Shown here piece after piece: positions 32,414 to 46,400 of a stretch of 64,000 bases of DNA. A model generated the notes under the pieces. That model saw only the letters and a list, made by a program, of their open reading frames with translations, was not told the DNA's origin and did not search any database. Position numbers and translations under genes: made by a program. Each line of letters opens with the position of its first letter. Position 1 is the first letter of the stretch. The DNA comes from Hydractinia symbiolongicarpus (lineage: Eukaryota > Cnidaria > Hydrozoa > Anthoathecata > Hydractiniidae): the NCBI RefSeq assembly GCF_029227915.1, contig NC_079885.1, forward strand, positions 13,467,001 to 13,531,000. The letters are read 5' to 3'.

Positions 32414-35400
32414 GAAATGTACTCAAAACATTACATTGAAAAAATATAAACAAACTTTAATTGTTTATTTGCCACTCAAATAATTCATACCTTTTATTTA
32501 GAAAAGAAACGACAAAAAAAATTAGTAGTTGTTTACCTAGCTTCATGATTTTCTATTAACTTGTGTTAAAAATAATAATGCAGCCAACCATTTGATCTCT
32601 TAAGTGCATGTTATTTAAACTAACCAGCTGCACATGGACCAACAATCAAAGATTTGAAACAGTAAGTAAAATCACTCTAGCCAGGGTGATGCCACTTATT
32701 ATAAAAACTGTGTTTTCGACAGTTAACAGTATCTCCAGGAGTGTGTTACAGAAAGAGAGGATATTTCTAATTTAATATAGAATGTAAAACATACCACCAC
32801 ATGCCACTGCTTTTTGCAAACAAAAGCCTGACTATTTTGCAAAACAACTAGACACAAAAGATGATATACTTTTGTGTTGTTTTGAAAAAAACCCAATTTT
32901 TAATAGGTAAATAAAAGCTTTGCAACCATATATCTTTTAACAAACAAAAATTTTACTAAGGGGGCAGGGGAAGTTGAGAAAATAACCTGAAAAAAGGTAA
33001 ATTCCATGTATAACTTGTTTCACCATTTTGATTTTTTCTTCATGGAAATATATTTACTGAGTATGTGCCTCAGTGGGTTAAACACTGAAATGTGTGCTAA
33101 TTGTAATAATTCTATAACTTGTCAAGGGATAGTTAGTAATTTGTGCATCAAATCTGTTGCATGCTTCACTAAGAGGAAAAAATCTATATTTACTTTGGAG
33201 AAGACCATGCACGTATCTTTTGATTCAAAATGATTGTTTAGTGTTTTGATTTTAAATGTTATGTCCTATTATGTTAAGGCTTTTTTTGTTTTGATTTCTA
33301 AATATTGATATTGACAGTGTCCTGAAGAATTATCTTTGTTGCTATGCAGGCCTGTCTGAAATTGTGTTGTTTCTGTGATGTGATAAAACAGCAGTATCAA
33401 ATAATATAAGACTTAAAAGGTCTGGATTGTTCAAGCACTCTAGCTATTTACTGATCAGCTACAAGATTTATAACATGCAGTCACTTTCCCAAGATTTCTC
33501 ATTAACAAACAGAAAGTTTATTAAAAAATGTATTGAGAGAATCACTATTAAGGCAGCCAAGTCATGGTTTTAATGTTTAGCATTTTTTTTTTGTTTTTGA
33601 TTGTTTTATATTTGCATTATGTTTGTATTGTATTATGTTCTATACATTTTGTATATAAGTCAGTCCTAGCTGTGAATAAAGTGGCGCACCATCACATAGG
33701 TAAACTTTTTCATGTGAGTAGAAAATCACGTAAATAAAAAATATATATATTTTTATAATTTTTTTAGATGCTGATGTTTTTAATTTAAAGAAACCACAAT
33801 AAAGAAAATAAAAATAAAGAAAATGAAAATATATAAAATAAAAAAGAAAGCAAACCTAATAAACTTGTCTAAATTTAAGTTAGGTTTAACTTTATTTAGC
33901 ATTCAAAACTAATTTTGGGAAAGTCTTTTAAATTTATTGTGACTGTGTATATGTAAGTTTTTTCACTAGCAATCACAGTGTGTATATTGAGTGAATGGGA
34001 AGGCCATAGCTGGATGTGCCTAATTGATTGTATTTTATTTTATATTATTTTTTTAACATTTTGAGTGGCACCTTTTGTTTGAAAGTAGCAAATATAAAAA
34101 GGAAAAGAAAAATAATGTTATCATATACTTTTAAAAGCAATTAATAATTACAGTGTTTGATTTAAATATTAAAAGTGATCTGACTTTGTTTTGAAAAATA
34201 TCATATCTTTTTAATCATATTCAGCTTGATTAAATGGTTTACTTCTAGTGAGAGGGTAGTATAGCAGGTATCCTTTAGCTTACCCTAGCATAAAAAGGTA
34301 ACAAAATATTTTATTATATTAATACTAATACTTGATTGCTGTTTGTGTGGTTCAGATACTACAATTATGTAGTAGTTATTACACAATGCAGAGAAAAATA
34401 TTGGAAATTTTTTTTAGCTTTTTTATGTTCTTGTTTACATATTTCACGAGCTTTTAGGCGAGTAAGATATACGAGAACGAAAAAACGAAAAAAACATGAC
34501 AATATTTTTCGAGAACAAGTGTGATAACTAGTTTATCATATAAACCGAGCATAAATCACTGTAATTTGATATACTCTGCACATGACTGTTTAATATCAAT
34601 CATAGTTTATGAGATTCAACAGCGAAATAATTTATTGCAAAATAATATATGTGATCATGTCTTTTAATTCATAATAATTTTTTTAATTTGAATTATGCAC
34701 AAGATGGTAATTATTTCAAAAGAAAAAAGCTTGTTTATGTCACGCTTCAATGAAATTAAATGAAAATAAATTTTAGAGTAATATATTCATGTTAATTCAA
34801 TACAAATTACATTCGAATTAAACACAAAACTCCTTTTAACGCGCTATATATATAACCTTACTAGCCTAAAGTCACAGTTAAACTAAAAATCTCAATGGTG
34901 GAGAGCGCACTTTTCTTTAATGACTAGAAACGAAAAAATAATTGAACTGTGAAATATTTATGATTAATTGTTAAACAATAGTTTGTTTCATAAAAATAAC
35001 TTTTGTTTTATGAGAGAAAATTACAGAACAAATTTACTGACAAGTTCTCGTTTTTAAAGAAAACAATAACTTTACCTAGCGAGTTATTAACCAATCAGGA
35101 AAAAAATCAGCTTTTTACACGCTATTTTAGCCAATCAAAGAAAAAATATCTGCTTTTTGAACTGTAGAATTGAAAAATACGTAAAAATTGCACAAAAACA
35201 TAGCATATATATTTTGTGTATATTAGCCAATCACAGTGCGAGAAAAACTATGACCATATAAGATTTAATCTTTTGTTGAATATAAGAATTATAAAGTTAT
35301 AAGAAAAAATTTTTATGCTGCTTATTTGTTTCTCACATTTAACAGAGTGTACAAAGAAGGTGAACAACATCTTACTGTCAAAATCATAAATCTTTTCTCT

Positions 35401-36240
35401 AATTATTTTTCTCATTTAAAAACTGTTTTATGACTCCCTTTGTTATTTTTACTTAATTTACTTTTACTCCATGAGGCCATTTTCTCTTGTTCTTATTTGT
35501 TACAATTTGTGAAACAAAAGTTATCTTTACAGCCATGTGTTTTGAGCATAAATGAAACTTTTTTGTAAAATGAATGAAACTATTATTTCAAGTTCTGGTG
35601 TTTTAATTGACTCTGAATTCTTGTTTACACATTTTAAACAATAGGTACATTATGTGAGTTTTTTTCACCTTTTAGATATTTTGCAATATTAAAGAAATGT
35701 GTAAAACACTGAAAATAAAATTTATGTGCAATATATATTTTCAAAGTATGAAGTTTCATTCTGTAAAATTTAAGTTTAGCAGGCAAATTTGATCTGTCAA
35801 AAAAATAAATGATTTTCGGGCTGTTAATTTAAACGATGAATTATGTCCTGGGCACACATTTTTGAAACACATGTCAGTAACATTGTAGAAATGATACCTG
35901 CCATACTGCTCTGTTGCTAGATTGCAAAGATACATAGATTATACATATAGTGAAAAGAAAAAACTTTCAATTTCATGTTCTTACAATCATCAGCTAAAAA
36001 AGTATGAGAAAACCTTTACAAAATGTTCTTGTACAAAAATTACATAATTGATGTATAATTGCTGTAATTAGAATGTGTAGCTTAGTAGGTGTGAAATACT
36101 TTTAACACCTAGTCTTTTGATTTTGTTCATGTGGCTGCATTTAGTAATTAACTGGCTCAGTTTATTTAATAGTTCTTCTTTGTTTTTATAATAAAAGATT
36201 TCATACCTTTCTTGTAAAAAATACTGTATTTCCTTCACAT
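32414..36240. other. Long AT-rich intergenic tract, no gene supported
   Basis: Very AT-rich. Frames of 60-75 codons (33006-33233, 34336-34524) lack recognisable features. Three CCAATCA words occur at 35091, 35132 and 35226, each followed by similar AT-rich sequence. A repeat shared with 30.9 kb lies near 35870-35910. Nothing else seen. Confidence 0.35.
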
Positions 36241-36259
36241 ATTAGAATACAGTCTTAGG

Positions 36260-36860
36260 GTTTGTTTGACCATTTAGATTTTTTTTAAAGAAAGTGTAGT
36301 AATGTTTTTGTATTTTTTGTTGTCGATTGATTGTTTGTGCCCATTATATGGCGTCTTGAACTATTTTTTGGTCAATTTGATGTAAACTTTTTTGGGACTT
36401 GAGGTGCTGTTGCTTCACTTATAGATTACGGAATTTTTTTGACAGTTGCAGTTTAACAGGCATTCGGTCTTTTTTCTGCAATTGCAGGGTGGTGTTGGTA
36501 CTTTATCCATGGATGTGTAGCCACTTTTTCGTAGAGTTTTTTCATAGATAGGTTTTGCTTTCTAAAACACTGATTGGTTAGAAGAGTTTTCTGAGAATTT
36601 TTTGGAGATTAATAACAGTACCTGTTTTAAAATGTGTTTTGGGTGACTTGAAGATGTGTTGATGTATAGGAGACAGTAGTTTGCTTTTTTGTACAGACAA
36701 TAGGTATTCGATTGTAAGTCCATAGTGATATCAAGAAAATTGACAGAGTGTAAACCAGTTACTATTTCTATTTAGAAGTCGATATTTTTGAAGATTTCTT
36801 CAAAAATATAGAATGGTCCATCACTTTTTCAGTTGATGGACCATTTGTGTATCAGATCTG
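36260..36860 (-). mobile_element. Penelope-like element relic (C-terminal RT side and GIY-YIG region)
   Basis: On the minus strand, translations in shifting frames give VNFLDIT-like sequence (SVNFLDITMDLQSNTYCLY), then KKANYCLLYINTSSSHPK, AKPIYEKTLRKSGYTS, a cysteine cluster (PPCNCRKKTECLLNCNCQKN) and a GIY-YIG-like KVYIKLTKK, then FKTPYNGHKQSIDNKKYKN. This order is that of Penelope-like retroelements. Stops in the stretch show it is dead. It contains two small hairpins near 36783-36850 (ATATTTTTGAAG / CTTCAAAAATAT and AATGGTCCATC / GATGGACCATT). Confidence 0.65.
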
Positions 36861-37152
36861 TTTGCTACTTTACTCTCTGTTATTACACATTAATTAAGAA
36901 AGTAGCACATTCAATCTTCACTCTTTGGATGCTCGTAGGCGCGTGGGCTCAATTAACCTCTAGCTAGGACTGCAAGGTTTAATTCAATGGTCGCTGTGCG
37001 TTTTCTCAGGGAATACGTTAGTTATTTCTGTACATTGTATATATGACATTTCTTTAATATCTTCCTGTCATTGTTTACACTTTGGTTTCTTTAAAGACAG
37101 CATTTTTGATTATTTATGTTTATTTAGTACAATAATACTATACTCGTATTAA
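36861..37152. other. Region just upstream of the large gene
   Basis: Presumed promoter and 5' untranslated region of the gene starting at 37153. No TATA box or initiator can be picked with confidence. Confidence 0.3.
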
Positions 37153-37470
37153 ATGGAACCAGTGATTGATTTGGAAGAAGCTGTTGGATCTTATCTCAAT
37201 TGTTTATCAACAGGGTGCGCTGCTGGCAGCAAGCTTTACACAAGTGTTGGTAAAATTATTGATGAGAAGTTTCACGAAATATTCCATGATCAAGAACCAC
37301 GCGACAAGTATTTAAAATCTAGTTTTCAGTTACTTCAAACTCAGAATGCATTTGAAGGTTATCAGCAAGCACTGCTAGAGTGCAAAGAGAAACTTCTAGA
37401 GATCCTAATTGATAGCCACACGAAGCGACATCAACCGAACAAGAATAAACAAGATGGTTCTACTGAAGAG
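37153..37470 (+). CDS. Exon 1 of the large unknown gene
   Basis: Starts MEPVIDLEEAVGSYLNCLST and ends GSTEE at a GAG|GTTTGT donor. The start is the first ATG of a frame whose upstream sequence is AT-rich and non-coding. 106 codons, phase 0. Confidence 0.75.
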
Positions 37471-40400
37471 GTTTGTTTATTATATCATTCACTTTGAATT
37501 TTATGAGATCTTTGAAATTTGTTTGCTTTGTACTAGGATTTTATAACTTTATTATTTGACAAATTGTTTTCCTCCTATGTACATATCTATGGCGATTCTG
37601 AGAGAAATGATAACAACCTAATATAATACCAGTATTATTTTACCATTAAGATTGGCAATAAGTCAAAAGGACTACCAGTATGTACGTGTAAGTGATATCT
37701 TTAACACTCTCAGAAACTTTTTTTTTTTTTATATATTCGTCCTGTGCCATTTTTTATGTTTAAACTCGTAAACCCCAAACACAAGAACCGAGTGTCTGAC
37801 CTAGCAAGTTTCTGGGTCTTAAACTTTCTTGTCTCCGATAGCCAAAATAATGTTCAAATTAAAAAACTTTTATATTGCTCTTATTTTAAATAATCTTTCT
37901 AAACACAAGTAAACTGTTTAACATTTAAAAATATGTAAATAGAAAAACTGTTTTGTTCACTACCTGCAGTGAAACATTGTTAATTAAACAAAAGCAAGAA
38001 AGTTTCTAATCTGACAAAAGCCATGCGTGCCTAACAAACTGTATGTATTCTGTTAAAAATCTTCCTGGATAACTTTTAAAATTTTATTTTACTACCCATG
38101 GGGGTAGTTTTAAAAGATTTTTTTTGTTTAAAAACGAAACATTTTTACGCTAATCGCTAGCATGACTAGGTTTTTATTAAGTATGATTATAATCTTAAAA
38201 CTAAAACTAAATTTTTTAATTTTTTAATTCTTTAATTTATTCCTTAAACATTAAAATTTAAGCAAAGTTTTTTTCTCTGATGTGACGTGAACTGGAAGTG
38301 GGTTTCATGATCTTGTAATTACACAGTCCTAGTTATTTGTCAAAAAATTCAATATAACAGATGTGATGTACATGTTGGAAAATGTTTTGGTTTAATTGAT
38401 AGGTCCAGTCTAAAATTATTTCTTAACAATGAATTAAACTATTTTAGAACTACTAGCTGATAAACGTTTTGTGGCGTACGACCATCGCATGCCACAAAAA
38501 GTAAAAATTATTTGTTTAAATCATGTTAAATCTGATATATTTTATGGAAGGTTTTGGTGTGTGACTTGTAGTAACACTATTATTTCTCTTTATCTATTCG
38601 TTATCTGTGTTTAACAAAAAAGGACCATGTTGTGTTTGTGGAAACTCACAACCTTGGGGATTCCAACTCGCATTCTCTTGTTCTTAACAATGACAGATTG
38701 AGTCATTATGCCATACAGCATAACCTCTAATTATTATTAAAAAAAATCATGAGCTTATTAAGTAATTGATTGAGGAGGCAAATCACAAGTCATACTGGAT
38801 CATTAGGATGTAGCATGACTTGTGATTTGCCTCCTTTACTTGATAAACCGATTTGATGATTTGCCTTACCACAAGCAATAATTAATAAATTAATAATTAA
38901 ATAAATTGATGTTAAATTATTTTTTATGTCTTGTTTAAAGTAGCAGTATGGTATATTACACCTCTTCTGTATAAAACATTTTTTTTTAACTTTCCTTCTC
39001 AAAAACATTATCAAAGTATATATATACTTGTTAACAAAAGTTTGTTCTACAATATGACGAAAAAAAAAATGTTGTAACAGATTGAAAATATAGTTGAAAG
39101 TCTTAAAAAGTAGGTGTGGCTAACTGTAAAGGGATTAGTCTCAAAAGTATACAAGTTTTCAGAAAGAAAAATATGTTCACATTTTCAGCATAGTCTGAAT
39201 TTAAATTGTGTATCTCATTTTTTTTTTTCAACTTTCATCGTTTTGAAAATATGACGTAAAATATCTATAAGATCATGAAAATAACACTTCATTTTTTTTA
39301 TTTTTCTTTCAATCACTTTTGCATCCAAATCCACTGACTAAAAATAAAATGAGACACACGATAAGAGATCAACCACTCTTGAAGCCGAAAAAGAAAATTT
39401 CATGACGTCATCTAATGTATTTTTAAGACAGATCCCTGTTAAGAAGAGTAGGTAACCGAAAATTTTACGAAAGGATTATTCAGAGATATTCGTTAACGAA
39501 GTTTTTTTATCGACCTGTGATTGTTTACAAGAAATTGAAAGAGAATATGTTAATGATTAATTATTTATTTAAAGTGAACTTGTAGGACTCTTACAACACG
39601 TTTTCAGCATAAGAATGCCCCGTTATAATAAAGCAGAATAATTTCAGTTATTAAAAGCTCAAGTTATTTAGTACTTTTATTTTATGTATTTCCACAAATC
39701 TTATCAAGGATGTATATGTTGTGAAAATTAAAAACACATGGAAAAATATTCTTACAAACAAGACAATATTCCTGTTGAAGCATTTGAATGCAGCTTATTT
39801 TTTAGTTGCTTTTTTGTTGATTGTTTTGCTGGTTGTGACATGAGTTTCTTGGTTCTTTTATAGCAATATGCATCAATAGCTCTTCGTGTTGCCAAGGAAC
39901 TATACTGTTATCACCAAACTGTTGCCGATGTTTTGAAACCACTGTTATTTTCTGATTTTGAAGAAGATTTTGATAATGTGATGTTAACAGGGATAGAGGG
40001 AAAGGATCAAATTGTTGCAGCATGGTTGTCTATTTCTGAGGTAAATTGCATTTTTTATTCATTTTCTTAGTCAGTTTTGTGTTAATAATTTTACCGAAAG
40101 ACTATAAGTGTGACAAGCCCAGTGAAAGTTGAACGTCTTTTAAGTATGGGTTTTGCTTATAGGCAAATAAATCATTACGAAATGGCTATGGACTCACTAA
40201 CCAAGAGATAGGACAAGTTTTATCGTGGCAGCATGGTGAAGACATGTCTGAATCATGTAGAAAGAGACTGAATCAAAGAATAAACAATTTAGTACAGGTA
40301 TTAACTATGTGCAATAAGTAATATGTTTTAAATTAAGTTGTTGCTACTTTAGTCCGTTTTACAATGTGTAACTAAATTCATGCGGCATGGATATCCTTCT

Positions 40401-43400
40401 CCAATGGGAGATTTCATTTACATTCTCAGACATCTACAGGGCGAAGATGGAAAGAGATGTAATTATATCTTTAGTTCCGAATCATATAAAAGATAATGTG
40501 GTTGATCTTTTTAAGAAGTTGAAAAGGAACCAACTATTATTGCCAATACATTGCCATCTAAACATTACAAAAGAAATTCTCTGTTAAATGATCTGCATAG
40601 AGTGAACAAGAGATTGTCATATTTTTCAAGATGAGATTATGTACATCAAAAACGAATATCTCGAAGCAGGATATCCATATGAATTTATACATGTGTTATC
40701 AGAGCTTCTAAAAACTCTAAAATTTCTGATTGGTTATTCACAATTCAGAAGGTTTTCTTCAAATTGCCTTTTTTTTTCTGGATAAATTAGATGTTGGAAA
40801 GGTTTTCGCAAGTTTAACTTGTCTAATAAATAATCAGTTTAATTACATATTATTATAGTGTACACAAAATATCCAGTCATTGTTACCACTCAAGGAATCA
40901 CATGTCCAGTGTCATTTACGAATGTTGCTTCTGTAGAGAAGCTATGTTTGGGTGTAAAACCTCTAAAAATCTTTTCTTATCAAGTTTGAACATTGCCTTT
41001 TTTTGTTAAGAAATGTGTTTAAACATCACCTTTATAATATTTTCAAATAATTTTAGAATATCCACAAAAATAAAAAAAGAATGATGCTTCTTTAAAAAGA
41101 CTGACCACATTAATTTGTATTTTCCAAAATAAAATTATTTGTAGATATAATACAAAAAATATAAAATTTAAATACAAAGTGCAAACAAAATGCGGCAGTT
41201 TATAAGTTTCTTACAGTTGAGTTTTAGTCGTTCTTGAACAAAATACATTGTCCTTTCCGCATTTACACACAGAAAACAACCATTTCTAAGCTTTATAGAT
41301 CCTTTTAGAAAGAAGTATGGCAATTTTAAAGTTTTGCATGACCGTGTTTTCATCATTTTATAATGGTAATTCCTAATCTTTGTGCCGCTCTGTTTTCAAA
41401 CACCATTTAAAGATTTTTAAGCTTTACATGCCGTGTTTTCATCATTTTAAACAAGAGTATGGTCATTTGTTAACCATTTATGGTCGTTCTTTATCATTCT
41501 TAAAATGAAACAATGGTGTGGTGTTTTATAAGCTTTGTACACATTTATGTTCATCATTTTCCAATAACATTGCAATATTTCTAAGCTTCTTATCGTCGTG
41601 TTTTTGTCCTTTTAAAACAAAGTATTGTGGTGCTTTATACACCATGTGTATACACCACCTGTGATTTCTACACCAGCAATTTCTACACCACCAGCAATTT
41701 CTACACCACCAGTGATTTCTACACCACCAGTGATTTCGAGGCTAAAAAGACTTGCGTTTAATACATAACAAAAATATTTTTAACTTTGTGCATGTAATAT
41801 TTTAAAGTTCAAGTTTAAAATTTACAAGGCTTTAAATTTACCATGATTTTCATACTAGCATAAGAAAATTGTATAAACTCGGTAAAATGAAAACAAAAGG
41901 GTGAACTAGCTTCTTTAATGTTGTTTTAATTAACTGTCAATGTTTTTTTCCTTCACCGGAAAATATATTTGTGTAATACATAATAGCAAAGGTCTTGTCG
42001 TTCCAGAGTGCACAATGCGTATGCAGTAGGAAAACAAGCAACAAATGTCAACAAGAAATAAAAACTTTCAGACTGTTTGTTTTGTTTTGCTTTCACAAGT
42101 GCATAATCACTGGAAGTTTTGTTTTCAAAACTAGCAAATTAAATAAAGCATCTGTTGTCTTTCAAGATGTTTTGATACAAAAATAACACAGAAAAATTTC
42201 ATAATAAATTCAAATACCATAGAATACTTATTTTTTTCAAGTGATAACTTGTGTCTAAAACTATATTTGCTATGTGAAACATATTATTCTGCGAAATATT
42301 TATTTTACAACATGGTGAATATAATTACTCTCAGGCAATCACAAGAGACAAAGTCTATCTATTTAGCATTCCATTGCTTTCGTTCTTTCACAATGCTTTG
42401 ATTAAATCCCCGTGGTCACACAAGTTAGCAATTTAATGAACAGAAAGTCCTCATCGACACTGTCATGGCAGCAACCATAGCACTACTTTGACATGAAATA
42501 TTTGGAGAACCAAAGCTCACAAATTTAAAAAAATTAACACAGTTTATATTCACAACTTGTTATCAATCGTTAGTTCTTCTTTAACGCAGTTCTCTGCTGG
42601 TGTCCAAAGGACACCAAAAATTGTTTTTTTTTTGAATTTATATAATTTTTCAAAGTCGCAGACATAAAGACTAGAAATTGTGTCAAAATTTATGTCTGTC
42701 AAAAGAGGAACTTTAATGAAAGAAGTTAAATCTTTATGTTTGTTTGCTTCATAAAGGCCTATAAATTAAAAATTAGTTTGAAGTACTTGAAGAAAGTTAT
42801 TTCATCTTTTTCTTTCTTTTTATTTGTCTTTATCGCAATAATAAAATTGGCAGTATTATTTCTTATGTAAAGATGTGTCCACCATTATATTTTGTGAAAG
42901 TATTATGCTAACGTTATCCTAGCATTGAGAAATAAAACAGTGCCTGGAGAGTCTTATCTTTATTCTGCAATTCCTATCGTAGATATGTACACCAGGATTG
43001 TTGTTGTGTTAGCGCGCAATGAGAACTAAAATTAAACTTCAAACAGCTATGGATTTATCACTTTAAACATTTTTATGTGACTGTGTTTACGTCATTTTAG
43101 AATGAAATTTGGCTATATTTATGTTTCGTCAGACTGTCTTTTTGTCAATACTGAACAAAATACCACGGTTTCTAAACCTAACACAGCTATATGGACGGGA
43201 TATCTAATATAATAATACGAAAATTCAGTGTGTCTGTGAGGGGCAATGATGACATGCACTTTTCCTTTTAAGATAAGCGAGAGACTATATCTTAATTGTT
43301 AAACAACAAATATTTTGGAGGTTACGCCACAATGTCAATAAATTTGATTGATGTCAATGTTCTTGATTAGCGGTGTAACTGTGCAACCAATTTCTAAAAA

Positions 43401-46400
43401 ATAACTTTGGTACATTGCTGACGTCAACGAAATTTCTAAACCCCATATATTCTTAACCTTTCGTTAAAAGCACATAATCCTATACATTATTTTGAAGTAA
43501 ACAAATTTTTATAAAAAAAATGTACAAATTGACAGGTCATTGCTGACGTCATCAAAATTCAATAGCCTTTTTTTTCATTGTTTTTTTTGCTTTTAGTATA
43601 TAATCTTTAAGCTGTAACATATTTCAGTATGCAAATTTTAGTATATAATTCATGCAGTTTGTGGTGCATACACAATCGGGAGAGAGATTTTCTTTGTTTT
43701 TTGTTAACGTTGTTTGAAAGCATTTTTTGTTTTTGTTTTTACAGCAATACATTGATAGACTATTCTGCAATGCTGTTTGTGAGGTGGACATCCCAACAGC
43801 TTTTAACACTTATCCAGATGAACTTCAAAAAGTGCTACAGGTGACTTTTTTAAACTGAGTACAGGTTTTTCAGAAAAAAGGTTGATGTAAAAGACATCAA
43901 CCTTTTTGGGTCGTTTGATATGTTTACAGTTCTAGTAAATTGCATGAGTAAATTTGAGGGTTGCAGAATTGAAAAATACACTCATTTCAATTAAACCACT
44001 TGTAAAATGGGATGGTTTTCATGATCCAAGCCTACAACAAGGTCAAGGATATTTGGATATCGGAGCTGTTATAAGGGATAATTTTTCTACATGGATGTTT
44101 CTTGTCATACATTATTGTTTTAATTTTCGTTGTGCTTTTCATGTAGAACTGTTGTAGTCCTGCAGAAAGTTTTGCAGCGGCATCTCAAGGAATTCCTATC
44201 ATCAAAGAAGAAATTGAAGTCATGTTGCACAGAGAGCTACCGCGTGTATGCCTCCACTTAAATCGAGATGTTTATGACAAGGCTAGTCCTGGTAAAGCAT
44301 TCGAAAATACAACTCAGAAGCTGGTAAGAAACTTTTTCGAGGATTTGAGCCTTTACTCTTTGTCACAAATTGCATAACAAGACCAAAAGAATTACTGAAG
44401 GATAAACATAGCACAGTATTTCGTGTATTACCACACAGTAAGTGTATAAAATGCTGCCAATGCTCATTAAAATTGTTTTTGAATTAATTTAAAATCATAT
44501 TTAAAAAAATTTAAATTAAAACTGCCATAAAGATCTTTCTGGGTATAGTTAAAAAATTTGTAAACAAGCAAATGAACCATGCAGTTCTGCGTGTTATAAA
44601 ACGAAACCCTCATAATGATTCCAGAAAGGATACAATAATAGTAATAGATTGAGAAACAAAGCTTGTAACTAATGGGATGTTTTAACGTCTTCGAGGATTC
44701 CATCCCAACAGCTGGCTCTTCCACCTCTCCCACTGTAACTATGTTACATTTGTAATAGATTAAAATAAATCATAACTATTTTAAAGAAGTTTGACTTTTT
44801 TTCTATAGCCACCTTTTTCCCCAGGGATGGAACCTTAAAGAAAAATCTTGCAGGTATTAATTTTCGCAGATTGGAAAATCTAATTATTTCGCAGTTTCAA
44901 ATTTTCGTTGTTTCAGACAAAAAAGCGCGAAAATAAGTAACCGAAAAAATTTGTACCATTAAGGTAGCTGACGAAGCTCTTACTTGCAAAAAACATTCCT
45001 GGTGTGAAGAATTAACAACTTAGATCACAAGTTAGCTTGTGTGTTATTTAATGAACTTTTTTAATACGACAATGCAATGCTGTCTAAACATCAATGTAAA
45101 ATGTTTTGGCCAAGAAATTCATTAATGGAAAATTCCACAAATGCAAACAATTATTGCTCAATCAACTGCAAAGAGTGCATTATGAGAATTACTTGTCAAG
45201 GCAGAACATTTAGTTCATTTTTGGATTTTAAATCTAAAAAACATTTTTATACTCTATTTGACCCTAACATAGTATCATTATAATCCAAAGGTTAGGCTTA
45301 AATTTTTTCTTGCGAATCTTTTTTCCTTGTGATTTATTTTGTTGGATAAGGAAATTCTTTATGTATCACTTTCATCCTTTTTATTGGTTTCAGGTAATAA
45401 TCTTTTACCATATTTTTAAATGACATTTTATGCTAACTTACACAATTTCTTTGAACAAATCTGTATCAATTGCTTTGTTGCAAAAGTTATTCTCGGCGAA
45501 ATAATTTTGTGATTTTTTGTCTGGTGAAAGTGTATTCCGTCAAAGTATACATGATGAGGAGTTAGCATATTTAATGCTCTCTAGGAATATCAACCATTTC
45601 TCTTTTCGTATTAAAAAATACGAAATTCGAAAATTTCGTATTAAAAAATCAGTTTTCATATTTTAAAATACGCATATTTTTAAAAATACGAAATATATAT
45701 TTTCGTATTTTTGAAAAATATGCAATTCTATTTTTAAAAATACGAAATTTGTATTTCATATTTTTTAAAAATAGAAAATACGAAAATTGGGAAGATAAAA
45801 TAGAAAAATATCAACCAGAAGTAGCAACAATAGCAGCTAACTCTACCTTGGTCTCCATCCTTTTAGAATAATCCTTGCTAAAAACTATATTTGTGTCAAA
45901 AATTTCGTAACAATGTGGAAAAACTGATTTCAAACACTTTTTTACTTTTTTACCCATTTTTACTTTTTTACCCATAATTTAACCTTTGCTAACATATTAT
46001 TTTACCCCTATTTATTCTTGTTTAATTAACAGCAAGCTGTACGAGATATTATTGCAAGGGTAATTGAGCTAAAAAAGATTGATGTCACAAAAGAGCAAAT
46101 TGATATGTTTTGTTTGCGCATCTTGGCTGCTTCAAGCTATTCAATATCAAGTGCATCATCAAGAACAGCTGTTATCATAGCATTTGGTAAAGCAAATCTG
46201 GTAGGATATTCAGATCTATAACTTTTCATTATTGGCATCTAAAAGTAGAATTTACACAATAAGATTATTCATAAAGAATCATAGTAATTATAATTGGCAA
46301 TTACGCACAGGAAAAAATAGCGATGTGCGGCTATATCCAAAATTTTGTGGTTTTGATTTATTGCTCTTTTTTGTCAAGCCGTTAGTAGCTTTTGGATCTC

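Larger units (their letters stand above)
40298..43744 (+). other. Intron 3 of the large gene, with tandem repeats
   Basis: Contains the degenerate array at about 41300-41640, the 18-bp minisatellite at 41652-41737, and copies of dispersed repeats at 43180-43570. Nothing coding is supported in it; the 66-codon frame at 40387 has no splice context. Confidence 0.5.

Noticed and set aside
43954-44157. Possible extra exon between exons 4 and 5 (LISIKPLVKWDGFHDPSLQQ)
   Set aside because: It looks protein-like, but its acceptor would need a phase that exon 4 does not supply and no good donor follows. Left out of the gene model.
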